Origin: Polycyclovorans algicola TG408
Lineage (GTDB): Bacteria > Pseudomonadota > Gammaproteobacteria > Nevskiales > Nevskiaceae
Length of the DNA stretch: 64,000 nucleotides
Direction of reading: 5' to 3'
NCBI RefSeq assembly: GCF_000711245.1
Contig: NZ_JOMH01000001.1
Coordinates: 2,288,830-2,352,829, forward strand
Position numbers and translations under genes: made by a program. Shown here piece after piece: positions 26,029 through 34,453 of the stretch. Under the pieces are notes generated by a model. That model ran no database searches and was not told the DNA's origin. It saw only the letters and a program-made list of their open reading frames with translations. How positions within the stretch are numbered: the stretch's first letter is position 1; each line of letters begins with the position of its first letter.

Positions 26029-26693
26029 ATCGCACCGGCCTTTTTCGCCTTGCGGGCGAGTCACTTTTCTTTGCTCGTGCAAAGAAAAGTAACCAAAAGA
26101 AAGCACGCCCCCGCTCGGTGCCGACGCGTAGCGTCGGGCCCCGCCCGAAGGGCCGTGCTCGGGGCACGCGGCGACACGACATCCTGTCGCGACGCCGCTT
26201 GCTCGGCATCCATGCCTCGCATCCCCTGCGCTCAGCCCTTCGGTCGGCACCTCGCAAGGGGAGGGCGAGTCAAAAGCGGGCGGCGCATCGACCGTGGGTT
26301 GATAAGGCCAGCAGTGCTTCCGGGTAGTGACGCTTGGCTGTTCCTCCCCCGTCGTGAGCGCCGGATTTGGGAGGGCGCGCAGGGGTTGAGCGGACAGGAC
26401 GTCCGCGAAAGTGCCGTCGCGACAGGATGTCGCGTGGGCACGACCCCGAGCACTCTCCCAAAGCCGGGAACCGGCGTAGCCGGCGCGAGCGTCGGGCGTG
26501 CTTTCTTTTGCATACATTTTCTTTGCACGAGCAAAGAAAAGTATGTCGGCCCGCAGGCCGAAAAGCGCCGGTGCGATTTCGCTACGCGGCCCAATCCAGA
26601 GACCGCCGTCATTCCGGCGCACGCCGGAATCCATCACCGCCCGATCAGGCCCCACATTCAAAAGCTGGATTCCCGCCTGCGCGGGAATGACGG
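26029..26693. repeat. Long-hairpin repeat element, copy 2, with ATTCC palindrome pair
   Basis: Core 26029-26582 matches 17779-18332 with one difference (26565 g versus 18315 a). It is followed by a palindrome pair at 26606-26693 (GTCATTCCGGCGCACGCCGGAAT and its inverted partner). Unlike copy 1 there is no palindrome pair on the left side. It fills the 775-bp gap between two dehydrogenase genes. Confidence 0.88.
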
Positions 26694-26717
26694 CAAAAGG
26701 CATGGCATAACGCTCCC

Positions 26718-27884
26718 TCATGCCCTCGGCAACCCCAACATCCGCTCCGCAATGATGTTCCGCTGAATCTCATTGGTCCCCGCATAAATCGGCCCCGCCT
26801 GTGCAAACAGGAAGCCATCCAGCCAATGCCCCACATCCCCGGCATCTGGCGCATGCGCCATCAGTTCAGCACGGGCGCCGAGCAGGCTCATGGCGGTGTC
26901 GTGCATCAGCAGGTCCAGCTCAGACCAGAAGATTTTGTTGGTGCTTGACTCGGCACCAATCTGGCCGCCCTTGGCCAGACGGCTGGCGGTGCGATAGGTG
27001 GCCAGGGCGTAGGCCTCGGCGTGCATCCAGCTTTTCAGTACCGCGTCGCGAATGGCGGGGTCGGCATCGGCTTCGGCTTGGTGCTGTTTGTAGAGTGCAA
27101 CCAGTTGGCGCGCGGTTTGTTGAAAGCGGGCGGGGGAGCGCAGCATGAGGCCGCGCTCGAAGCCGGCGGTGGCCATGCAGATTTTCCAGCCTTCGCCTTC
27201 GTCGCCCAGGCGGTTGTCCACCGGCACGCGCACGTCGTCGAAGAAGATTTCGGCGAAGCCACTGAGGCCGTTGAGTTGTTTGATGGGCCGCACGGTGATG
27301 CCCGGCAGATTCAGCGGCAGCAGCACGAAGCTGAGGCCGTGATGCCGGGTGGATTGCGGATCGCTGCGGAACAGGCCGAACAGCCAGTCGGCCCAGACGG
27401 CGCGGGTGGACCAGATCTTCTGGCCGTTGATGACGTAATCATCCCCGTCACGAATCGCCTTGCAGCGAATCGCCGCCATGTCGGACCCGGCGCCGGACTC
27501 TGACCAGCCCTGTGCCCAGATGTCTTCGCCCGCCGCCATGCGCGGCAGGAAGCGCTGTTTCTGGTCTTCGGTGCCGTACTCCATCAGCGTGGGGGCCAGC
27601 AGGAAGATGCCGTTCTGGTTGACCCGTAATGGCGCTTGGTGAGCCCAGTACTCCTCTTCAAAAATCAGCCATTCGATGAGGTCCAGCTCGCGACCCCCGA
27701 GATGGCGCGGCCAGGTGACGGCGCTGAAGCGGGCCTTGTTGAGCGTGCGCTCCCAGGCGCGATGCGCCTCAAAGCCTTCGGCTGTGTCGAAGCTCGGCAG
27801 CGGCTGCGCCGGAACGTGCTTGGCCATCCACTCGCGGACTTCGGTGCGGAAGGCGTTCTGTTTGGTGGTGTAGTCCAGTCTCAC
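26718..27884 (-). CDS. Acyl-CoA dehydrogenase (FadE31-like)
   Basis: 388 aa with the canonical three-domain layout: WAQGWSESGAGSDMAAIRCK, INGQKIWSTRAVWADWLF, FFDDVRVPVDNRLGDEGEGW and the C-terminal IYAGTNEIQRNIIAERMLGL. Probably the catalytic partner of the shorter dehydrogenase at 24884, from which a long-hairpin repeat now separates it. FadE31/FadE32-type complexes oxidise CoA esters in the HIP branch of steroid degradation. Confidence 0.85.
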   Translation of the reverse strand: MRLDYTTKQNAFRTEVREWMAKHVPAQPLPSFDTAEGFEAHRAWERTLNKARFSAVTWPRHLGGRELDLIEWLIFEEEYWAHQAPLRVNQNGIFLLAPTLMEYGTEDQKQRFLPRMAAGEDIWAQGWSESGAGSDMAAIRCKAIRDGDDYVINGQKIWSTRAVWADWLFGLFRSDPQSTRHHGLSFVLLPLNLPGITVRPIKQLNGLSGFAEIFFDDVRVPVDNRLGDEGEGWKICMATAGFERGLMLRSPARFQQTARQLVALYKQHQAEADADPAIRDAVLKSWMHAEAYALATYRTASRLAKGGQIGAESSTNKIFWSELDLLMHDTAMSLLGARAELMAHAPDAGDVGHWLDGFLFAQAGPIYAGTNEIQRNIIAERMLGLPRA

Positions 27885-27918
27885 CGCATCATTTCCTCTG
27901 TGAAAGCACTGCCTGAAG

Positions 27919-28023
27919 ACGTCATCCCCGCGAAGGCGGGGATCCAGCTTTTCCCTGGTCGGGGACTCAGCGGCAACACGATGAGCGCGCTGTGCTGGAT
28001 TCCCGCCTTCGCGGGAATGACGG
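27919..28023. repeat. Inverted pair of ATTCCCGC palindromes
   Basis: Unit 1 (GTCATCCCCGCGAAGGCGGGGATCCAG) and an inverted unit 2 (ATTCCCGCCTTCGCGGGAATGAC) about 50 bp apart. The pattern ATTCCC-N8-GGGAAT resembles the dRS3 repeats of Neisseria. Lies in the 162-bp gap between a dehydrogenase and echA20. Confidence 0.85.
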
Positions 28024-28046
28024 TTCTAACGAGGGTCCATTCGTAC

Positions 28047-28799
28047 TTAAAAATTGGCATCACGCTTCTCGACAAAGGCACGGCGGGTTTCCGCGGAGTC
28101 CTTCTCGCTGTAGGCCTGCAGGGTGAAGCCCTGCTCCCAGCGGTATTTGGCTTCAAGGTTGCCGTCCTCGATGCCGTTGAGCGATTCCTTCGCCAGCTTG
28201 ATCATGGCGCTGCTTTTCTTGGCGATGGTCGCGGCGATGGCCAGCGCGGCATCGCGCAGTTCGGACTTGCTCACCACGCGCTCGACCGCGCCGAGGCGAT
28301 GGGCTTCGGTGGCGGTGATCGGCTCGCCGGTGAAGTACATCATGCGCACCTTCTGCACCGGGAACAGGCGCTGCAGGTGGGCGCCGCCACCCATGGCGCC
28401 ACGGTCGACCTCGGGCACCCCAAAGGTGGCGCAGTCGCTGGCGACGACAATGTCGGCGGCGCCCGCAAGCCCAATGCCGCCGCCCAGCACGAAGCCTTGC
28501 ACGGCGACGATCACCGGCAGCGGATTACGGTGAACAGCTTCAAAGCTGCGGTAATTGCCGCGATTCACCGAGACGATGCGTTCGGGCTCCTTGTCCAGCT
28601 CTTTGATATCGACGCCGGCGCAGAAGCCACGGCCTTCACCGCGCAGCACGATGACGCGGGCCTCGGGGTCGTTGCCAACGCGGATGATTTCATCGGCGAG
28701 CGCGTGCCAACCGGCGTCGTTGAGGGCGTTGACGGGCGGTCGGTCGAGGACGATTTCGGCGATGCCGTTGCTGATCTGGGTGTGGAATCCGTGGGTCAT
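28047..28799 (-). CDS. echA20: EchA20-type enoyl-CoA hydratase (HIP ring-opening)
   Basis: 250-aa crotonase. Features shared with mycobacterial EchA20 (Rv3550) are GEGRGFCAGVDIKELD, VNRGNYRSFEAV, FVLGGGIGLAGAADIVVAS, ATFGVPEVDRGAMGG and YRWEQGFTLQ. EchA20 opens the HIP-derived ring in the step before IpdAB acts. The ATG at 28799 overlaps the ipdC stop by four bases (ATGA), so ipdC and echA20 are coupled. Confidence 0.86.
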   Translation of the reverse strand: MTHGFHTQISNGIAEIVLDRPPVNALNDAGWHALADEIIRVGNDPEARVIVLRGEGRGFCAGVDIKELDKEPERIVSVNRGNYRSFEAVHRNPLPVIVAVQGFVLGGGIGLAGAADIVVASDCATFGVPEVDRGAMGGGAHLQRLFPVQKVRMMYFTGEPITATEAHRLGAVERVVSKSELRDAALAIAATIAKKSSAMIKLAKESLNGIEDGNLEAKYRWEQGFTLQAYSEKDSAETRRAFVEKRDANF

Positions 28800-30154
28800 G
28801 GACGATCCTTCGGTGCAGTCGCCGTGCGAAGAGCGGCAGCAGTGATCCCCTCTCCCGCAGTCGGGAGAGGGGCTGGGGGAGAGGGCGGCGCCCGAAGGGT
28901 GCCGGCGTGCGACGCCGAGGCCGCACGCGCCTTCGGCGCGCCCTCTCCCGACCCTTCGGGCCACCCTCTCCCGCCTGCGGGAGAGGGGACGCGGTTTTCG
29001 ACCAACGCCGCGAGCCGGGCTTCGGCTTCCCGCACGATCTCGCCAATCACCTCCGCCACCGGCGGCAACCGGTTGATGACCGCTGCCACCTGGCCCGAAG
29101 GCAACACGCCTTCATCCGGCTTGCCTTCAACAATGGCGCGTTGGATCAGCATCGGCGCGCTGGCGGCCATCATCGTGGTGATGGCGCTGTCGCCTTCTTT
29201 CAGCGCCGCGAAAAAAGTGCGTGCCATGTGGGCGAGGGTCATGCCGTTTTGCGCGCGCAGCTGCCAAGCGCTGGTCAGCGCCACGATCAGCCGCCGCAGC
29301 AGGCCACCGCGCTCCAGGCGCATCAGGGTGGGGTTGTCGATCATGCGCTGTGGCAGGCCATCCACCGCGGTCGAGGCGCGGATCTGGCCGGGGTCTTTTA
29401 CTGCAACGTAGCGCTTGAGGGTTTCTGCCGGCACGGGTGATTCGGCGGTCATCAGAAAGCGTGTGCCCATGGCGATGCCGACGGCGCCGTAAGCCAATGC
29501 AGCAGCGAGGCCGCGACCGCTGTGGAAGCCGCCAGCGGCGACCACTGGCACGCTCACGGCGTCGAGCACCTGCGGCAGCAACAGCGAGGTGGGCGCCGCG
29601 CCGGTATGCCCGCCGCCTTCTCCGCCCTGCACGGTGATGATGTCGGCGCCCAGCTCCACGGCCTTCTGCGCGTGCTTCAACGCGCCCACGGTCGGCATGC
29701 ACAGCACGCCAGCGTCCTTGAAACGTTGAATGCTCTTGGCGTCCGGCCCGCGGCCATAGCTCACGGCGCGAACGCGATCGGCGTTTTCGAGAATGACCTC
29801 AATCACCTCGCGGGCATTGGGCTGAAACATGTGGAAGTTGACGCCGAAAAGGGCATCGCAGTCGTTGCGAATCCTGGCGATTTCCCGCCGTAGTTCGTCG
29901 GTGCTCATCACCGCACCCGCGAGAAAGCCGAAGCCGCCGGCCTTGCTGGTGGCGGTGACCAGCTTGGCATCTGCAATCCAGCCCATCGCGGTCTGCACGA
30001 TGGGGTAGCGGCAGCCGAGCCGGTCGCAGAGCACGGTGTGCAGCGCCGCCGAGGCCTGTGGGCCTCGGCCCTCTCCCACCGCTTGCGCGGCAAGCGGTCC
30101 CCCCTCTCCCGCAGGGCGGGAGAGGGAATCGGTAGACGCCTGATCGGCGTTCAT
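28796..30154 (-). CDS. ipdC: IpdC-type flavin-dependent oxidoreductase with repeat-encoded ends
   Basis: TIM-barrel nitronate-monooxygenase-like oxidoreductase. The core (about residues 36-388) has PIVQTAMGWIADAKLVTA, GVNFHMFQPNA, VQGGEGGGHTG and GIAMGTRFLMTAESPVP, as in IpdC (Rv3553) of HIP degradation. Residues about 8-34 (SLSRPAGEGGPLAAQAVGEG) and about 389-452 (VPSPAGGRGW onward) are translated hairpin repeats, so both ends are extended relative to the family. The start still overlaps the upstream hydratase stop (ATGA), and the stop overlaps the echA20 start. Confidence 0.86.
   Translation of the reverse strand: MNADQASTDSLSRPAGEGGPLAAQAVGEGRGPQASAALHTVLCDRLGCRYPIVQTAMGWIADAKLVTATSKAGGFGFLAGAVMSTDELRREIARIRNDCDALFGVNFHMFQPNAREVIEVILENADRVRAVSYGRGPDAKSIQRFKDAGVLCMPTVGALKHAQKAVELGADIITVQGGEGGGHTGAAPTSLLLPQVLDAVSVPVVAAGGFHSGRGLAAALAYGAVGIAMGTRFLMTAESPVPAETLKRYVAVKDPGQIRASTAVDGLPQRMIDNPTLMRLERGGLLRRLIVALTSAWQLRAQNGMTLAHMARTFFAALKEGDSAITTMMAASAPMLIQRAIVEGKPDEGVLPSGQVAAVINRLPPVAEVIGEIVREAEARLAALVENRVPSPAGGRGWPEGSGEGAPKARAASASHAGTLRAPPSPPAPLPTAGEGITAAALRTATAPKDRP
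28845..28990. repeat. Paired CCCTCTCCC hairpins within the 3' end of ipdC
   Basis: Full-length pair with spacer, read in frame as the last 64 codons of ipdC. Confidence 0.88.
30068..30126. repeat. CCCTCTCCC hairpin within the 5' end of ipdC
   Basis: One short pair (CCCTCTCCCaccg... and CCCTCTCCCgcagggcGGGAGAGGG) read in frame between the ipdC start codon and the conserved core. Confidence 0.85.
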
Positions 30155-31047
30155 TCGGCCGTGCCCTGCTTTTTGTTGCCGGCCGCCATGGACTTGGCGT
30201 TCTGGCCGCCCAGTGAATTGCCCATGATCAGGTCACTTTGCGCGTGGGCGAAGTGGTGCATGTGGAACACCGCGTCCATGGCCGTGCGCTTGCCGCGCAG
30301 CTCTTCGACGTGGTTGACCGCCTGCTTGGTCAGCCACAGACCGAGACGGCCCTTTTGCTTCAGGTTGTCAATCATGGATTGCACTTCAGCCTGCAACCCA
30401 TCTCGCGGCACGATGCGGTTGACCATGCCGAAGTTGTAGGCGCGCTCGGCGCTCATGCGCTCGCCCAGCAGCAGAAATTCCTTGGCGACCCGCGGCGGCA
30501 GCTCGAAGGCGTGGGCGAAGTACTCCACGCCGGGAATGCCCATGCGCTGCACCGGGTCCTGAAAGAAGGCGTCGTCGCTGGCGACGATCAGGTCGCACAC
30601 CCAGGCCAGCATCAGGCCGCCCGCGATGCAGGCGCCTTGCACCATGGCGATGGTGGGCTTGGGCACGTCGCGCCAGCGGCGGCACATGTTGAGGTAGACC
30701 TCCTGCTCGCGGGTGTAGAGCAGTTCGGCGCCCGGCTTGTTGGTGTGATCCGGCAGCAGATGCTTGCGCTCGAAGGTCTTGTGCAGGTCGCGGCCCGGCG
30801 TGCCGATGTCGTGCCCCGCCGAGAAGTGTTTGCCGCTGCCCGCCAGCACGATGACTTTGACCGTGTCGTCGTTGACGGCGCGCTGGAAGGCGGCGTCCAG
30901 CGCATAGGTCATCTGCGAGTTCTGCACGTTGTGGAACTTCGGCCGGTTCATGGTGATCCATGCCGCACCGTCTTCCACCCGGTAGAGCACCGGCTCGTCG
31001 GTTTCGTAGGTGATGTCGACCTTTTGGGGTTCGGTGAGATCGCTCAT
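30151..31047 (-). CDS. Enoyl-CoA hydratase/isomerase
   Basis: 298-aa crotonase, longer than EchA20. It has AGSGKHFSAGHDIGTPGRDL and VQGACIAGGLMLAWVCDLIV (oxyanion hole), SDDAFFQDPVQRMGIPGVEY and a C-terminal HMHHFAHAQSD segment. GGGGAG lies 6-7 nt before the ATG at 31047. The stop overlaps the ipdC start. Presumably hydrates a steroid or HIP-derived enoyl-CoA, but I cannot match it to one named Mycobacterium paralogue. Confidence 0.86.
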   Translation of the reverse strand: MSDLTEPQKVDITYETDEPVLYRVEDGAAWITMNRPKFHNVQNSQMTYALDAAFQRAVNDDTVKVIVLAGSGKHFSAGHDIGTPGRDLHKTFERKHLLPDHTNKPGAELLYTREQEVYLNMCRRWRDVPKPTIAMVQGACIAGGLMLAWVCDLIVASDDAFFQDPVQRMGIPGVEYFAHAFELPPRVAKEFLLLGERMSAERAYNFGMVNRIVPRDGLQAEVQSMIDNLKQKGRLGLWLTKQAVNHVEELRGKRTAMDAVFHMHHFAHAQSDLIMGNSLGGQNAKSMAAGNKKQGTAE

Positions 31048-31067
31048 GACTGGCTCCCCATGAACAT

Positions 31068-31244
31068 TCCCTCTCCACCTTTCCGGGATGAGAGGGGCAC
31101 CCTTACTTTCCCCTCTCCCCCCGTGCGGGGGGAGAGGGCCAGGGAGAGGGGGGTGTCTTTGAAACCTGCTCCGGCACGCTGCGCGTACCAGCCCTCTCCC
31201 TGTCGAACGTATACGTTCGACCCTCTCCCGCCTGCGGGAGAGGG
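31068..31244. repeat. Cluster of CCCTCTCCC hairpins
   Basis: Three hairpins (one with a CCCCGTGCGGGG loop) in the 220-bp gap between ipdB and the hydratase. The spacer includes the palindrome CGAACGTATACGTTCG at 31204-31219. No promoter is evident. Confidence 0.8.
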
Positions 31245-31267
31245 AAGAAAGGCCCAAGCCCCTGCCT

Positions 31268-32056
31268 TCACGAGCGCACTCCTGGTGGATCGTCCTTGAG
31301 CTGCCGGCTACGCACGTCCTTCGGATCGAGTGCGCGAATGACGGCGAGCTGCTCGTCGGTCGGGTGGTCGGTTTCGCGCATCTCCGGTGCCGCAATCAGC
31401 GGAAAGCCGGTGGCAGCCTGCACCTGTTCAAAGGAGATGCCGGGGTGCAGACGAATCACGCGCACGGCGTGGTCCGGGCCGCCGAAATCCATCACGCACA
31501 GGTCAGTGACGATATGGTGAATCCGCATAAAGTCCTGCTTGATGCCGGTCGGCCAGCGCTCCGGCTTGTAGCCCACCGAGCAGACCAGGTCGACTTCACC
31601 TTCCACGAAAACGCGCGGTCCGTGGTTGGGCACGAACATGGAGTTCGCGTGATTGATGCTGTTGCCGGGAAAGCCGCGCAAGCCCAGCATCTGCCGCTTG
31701 GGCTTTTCGAAGTTGCCGATGCACGACAGGTTGGCCTGACCCCAGCGGTCGACCTGAACCGGGCCGACCAGCGCGTGGCGGCGTCCGCCCCACAGGTTGT
31801 CGAAGACGCGTGAGTAGGGCATCCAGCCGCCATAGCTGCGGCCTTCGTGGTTCTTGGCGCCAATCACCACGGGCGTTTCGACCAGATAGGCCTCGCCGTC
31901 GGTGATCATCAACTGCGGGCTGTGCGTGAGTTTGGCCAGGCCCTGGGCAATGCGCGGAATGATGCCGATACCGGTGGCCAACACTTCGCCTTCCTTCGCC
32001 CATACATCGGCACAGGCGCAGATCAGCAGTTCGGCGAGGGTGAAGTTCGTGGTCAT
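31268..32056 (-). CDS. ipdB: IpdB, beta subunit of the COCHEA-CoA hydrolase
   Basis: 262 aa of the family I CoA-transferase beta-subunit fold, resembling IpdB (Rv3552). With IpdA it hydrolyses the last carbocyclic ring of the steroid (COCHEA-CoA) rather than moving CoA. Seen: LICACADVWAKEGEVLATG, GPVQVDRWGQANLSCIGN, LRGFPGNSINHANSMFVPNH and DFGGPDHAVRVIRLHPG. ipdA lies upstream in the same direction, separated by a hairpin repeat of about 190 bp. Confidence 0.9.
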   Translation of the reverse strand: MTTNFTLAELLICACADVWAKEGEVLATGIGIIPRIAQGLAKLTHSPQLMITDGEAYLVETPVVIGAKNHEGRSYGGWMPYSRVFDNLWGGRRHALVGPVQVDRWGQANLSCIGNFEKPKRQMLGLRGFPGNSINHANSMFVPNHGPRVFVEGEVDLVCSVGYKPERWPTGIKQDFMRIHHIVTDLCVMDFGGPDHAVRVIRLHPGISFEQVQAATGFPLIAAPEMRETDHPTDEQLAVIRALDPKDVRSRQLKDDPPGVRS

Positions 32057-32079
32057 GGCAAGGCACAGCGGATGAGCAC

Positions 32080-32219
32080 CCCTCTCCCGCAGGCGGGAGA
32101 GGGGATGGGGAAGAGGGCGGCTCCCGAAGGGGGCCGGATGCGCGGCCGAAGGTCAACGCGCCTGCGGCGCGCCCTCTCCCACCCCTTCGGGGCACCCTCT
32201 CCCACGAGTGGGAGAGGGG
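32080..32219. repeat. Paired CCCTCTCCC hairpins between ipdA and ipdB
   Basis: Complete inverted pair with GCGCC spacer. It occupies almost all of the gap between two genes whose products form one heteromeric enzyme, so it must be transcribed through. Confidence 0.88.
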
Positions 32220-32243
32220 ACATCTGGCGAGCGATGCTCATCA

Positions 32244-33128
32244 TCAAAACACCTGCCGGGGAAGCTTCAGGATGGCGTCAACGCCGCCAATGGCCTGCTG
32301 GTAGGCGGCCTCGTCACCGTGCAGAAACTCGGCGGCGTACTGTTGCCAGCCGTCGTCCGTTTCAGCCGCCGCGCAATAGCGCTTCAGGTGCGCGGCATCC
32401 CAGCCGTAGCTGGGCACGTGCGAGGTGGGGTGCGCACCGCCGGGTGTGTGCACCACCCCGGTGACGAGGTTGCGCTCGAAGGGGTTGCACTTGGCATCGG
32501 CCTCGTCGGAGGCCATCTGGTCCACCAGATCTTCACAACTCACGAAGCTGCGATCCGCGGCGCGGGCAAACCATTCGTCGAAGAAGGGGTCGGGGCTGTA
32601 CAGCCGGGTGTTGCCCAGGCGGTCTGCGCGGTGCACGTGCAGCAGCGCCACGTCCAACTTCAGCGCGGGCATCGCCAGCAACACTTCACCGTCGGCGTAG
32701 GGGGAGGTCACGGTGCGCAGGCAGGGGTCAATCTTGGCGATCTGGTCGGTGGCCAGGCCCACGCGGGTGGGCAGAAACGGCAGACGCATTGCCGCAGCAC
32801 GCAGGCCCCAGTGCAACTGGCCTTCGTCGAGTTCCAGCGCCTCGAGGCTACCGGCCTCGCGCGCCTTGCGGAAAAACGGCTCCAGCGGGATGAAGTCCAG
32901 CGAGACGAAGCCGTAGATGAGCTTCTTCACTTTGCCGGCCGCACAGAGCATGCCCATGTCGGTGCCGCCGTAGCCGACGACGGTCAGATCCTTGAGGTCG
33001 GATTTGAGGATTTCGCGCACCAGCGCCATCGGCTTGCGGCGCGGGCCCCAGCCGCCGATGCCGATGGTCATGCCGTCGCGTAGCTCGGCGACGACGTCTG
33101 CCGCGTTTTGGGTCTTGTCGAATTTCAC
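32244..33128 (-). CDS. ipdA: IpdA, alpha subunit of the COCHEA-CoA hydrolase
   Basis: 294 aa resembling IpdA (Rv3551), partner of IpdB. Seen: LRDGMTIGIGGWGPRRKPMA (glycine-rich N-terminal motif of CoA-transferase alpha chains), VGYGGTDMGMLCAAGKVKKL, ALLHVHRADRLGNTRL and NPFERNLVTGVVHTPGGAH. The start at 33128 directly follows the hsaC stop (33129). The IpdAB pair is one of the best markers of steroid C/D-ring degradation. Confidence 0.9.
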   Translation of the reverse strand: MKFDKTQNAADVVAELRDGMTIGIGGWGPRRKPMALVREILKSDLKDLTVVGYGGTDMGMLCAAGKVKKLIYGFVSLDFIPLEPFFRKAREAGSLEALELDEGQLHWGLRAAAMRLPFLPTRVGLATDQIAKIDPCLRTVTSPYADGEVLLAMPALKLDVALLHVHRADRLGNTRLYSPDPFFDEWFARAADRSFVSCEDLVDQMASDEADAKCNPFERNLVTGVVHTPGGAHPTSHVPSYGWDAAHLKRYCAAAETDDGWQQYAAEFLHGDEAAYQQAIGGVDAILKLPRQVF

Positions 33129-34010
33129 TTACTGGAACCCGACCGAGAAATCATGACCCCAGATCGAGACCTGCTTGGTGTGCGTGGTCTGCCAGGTGGC
33201 GGGATCGACCTCGATACCGCCCCAGCCATATTCGAGCGCAAAGTTGGATGGTGTGAGCATGTAGAACGAGGTCATGCGGTCGTTCTCGTGCTCCCCCAGG
33301 GTCGCCATCATCTTGATATCCAGCTTCTCCCGGCGGTCATGGGCCTTGCCCACATCGGTGATGTGATCGACTTCGACCATCACGTGCACGCAGCCCGCGG
33401 GGTGCGGCATTTCGGCCAGTGCCAGGCTGTGGTGGCGGCCGCTGGCGCCGTGCAGAAAGTAGATGCGCATCACCGGCGCGTCCGGGCCGGGCTGAAAATT
33501 GAACACGTCGGACAGGCCCATGCCGAGCACATCCTTGAACAGTTTCAGCGTGGCATCGAAATCCGCCGGGGCAGGCAGCACGGTGTGTCCCATGCCGTAG
33601 ATGCCCGTCTTGAAACCCGCCACACCGATAGGCGACTGGAACGGCGTGGTCTTGCCGACATAGCCGGTGACCAGCTCGTGCGCGTTGCCCGCCGGGTCGC
33701 TGAACCGCACCATGCGGGTGAAGCCGCGCGCGCTGCCGTCGGCCTCGGTGGTGGCCACGCCGGCAGCGTTCAATGCGTTCACGGCGGCGTCAAAATCGGC
33801 GTCACTGCCCATCTCCCATCCGGACGCCACATAGCGGTCCTGATCACCTGTGATCACGGCAATGCGATGATCGCGCGCGTCCATTTTCAGGTGCAGGCCG
33901 TCGGCACTGATGTGCGTCTGCATACCGAGCATTTGCTCGCCGTAGTGCTGCCACTTTGAGAGGTCGCTGCTCTCGGCCACGATGTAGGCCAGTGATTGTG
34001 GGGCGGTCAT
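33129..34010 (-). CDS. hsaC: Extradiol dioxygenase of the HsaC/TesB type
   Basis: 293-aa two-domain vicinal-oxygen-chelate enzyme that cleaves ring A of 3,4-DHSA in the meta position. The three Fe(II) ligands fit His142 (GMGHTVL), His216 (VEVDHITDVG) and Glu260 (PSNFALEYGW), matching the BphC/HsaC spacing. The start at 34010 (MTAPQSLAYI) is chosen because upstream codons of the longer frame are repeat DNA. It is the first gene of the hsaC-ipdA-ipdB-hydratase-ipdC-echA20 series. Confidence 0.88.
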   Translation of the reverse strand: MTAPQSLAYIVAESSDLSKWQHYGEQMLGMQTHISADGLHLKMDARDHRIAVITGDQDRYVASGWEMGSDADFDAAVNALNAAGVATTEADGSARGFTRMVRFSDPAGNAHELVTGYVGKTTPFQSPIGVAGFKTGIYGMGHTVLPAPADFDATLKLFKDVLGMGLSDVFNFQPGPDAPVMRIYFLHGASGRHHSLALAEMPHPAGCVHVMVEVDHITDVGKAHDRREKLDIKMMATLGEHENDRMTSFYMLTPSNFALEYGWGGIEVDPATWQTTHTKQVSIWGHDFSVGFQ

Positions 34011-34123
34011 GTTGTGATGCCTTTTTTGGTGTGTCCGGATTATCAGCACGGCCTCCCCTAATCGCTTCACCCCAACGGACGAATGCGTACAGGGGCGGGT
34101 GTGTGGCCGCGTTAGGTGTTGCG

Positions 34124-34369
34124 GCGCGTGCCACTGGCGGTGAACTGAACCCCATGGCGATCGCCATCCATGGCGCGACCTCATCGCTCGATTCACCCCC
34201 GGCCCGGACCTCTTTGCCCCGGCGTTCGGGGTCGCTGCGCGTGCCACTGGCGGTGAACTGAGCAACATCATGGCTGCCATCCATGGCGCGACCTCAATGC
34301 TGAATTGACCCCCGGCCCGGACCTCCTTGCCCGGGCGTTCGGGGTCGCGCGAGTGCCACTGGCACTCGC
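34124..34369. repeat. Tandem 112-113-bp repeat ending in a 21-bp palindrome
   Basis: Two units, 34128-34240 and 34241-34352, each containing GTGCCACTGGCGGTGAACTG, a CCATCCATGGCGCGACCTCA segment, a CCCCCGGCCCGGACCTC segment and GCGTTCGGGGTCG. They end in the perfect palindrome at 34349-34369. Fills most of the divergent gap between hsaC and the flavoprotein gene. Promoters for both must lie in or beside it, but none was recognised. Confidence 0.85.
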
Positions 34370-34453
34370 CTTTTGCGACCCCTCACCCCATTAGACGAAG
34401 ATGCATCCGGGCCAATGCCAATAATTCGGGAACCATTCCAAGTTGGGTCCCGC

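Noticed and set aside
27636-29411. 591-codon plus-strand frame across the dehydrogenase, echA20 and ipdC genes
   Set aside because: Antisense to three well-supported genes and crosses two repeats; no similarity.
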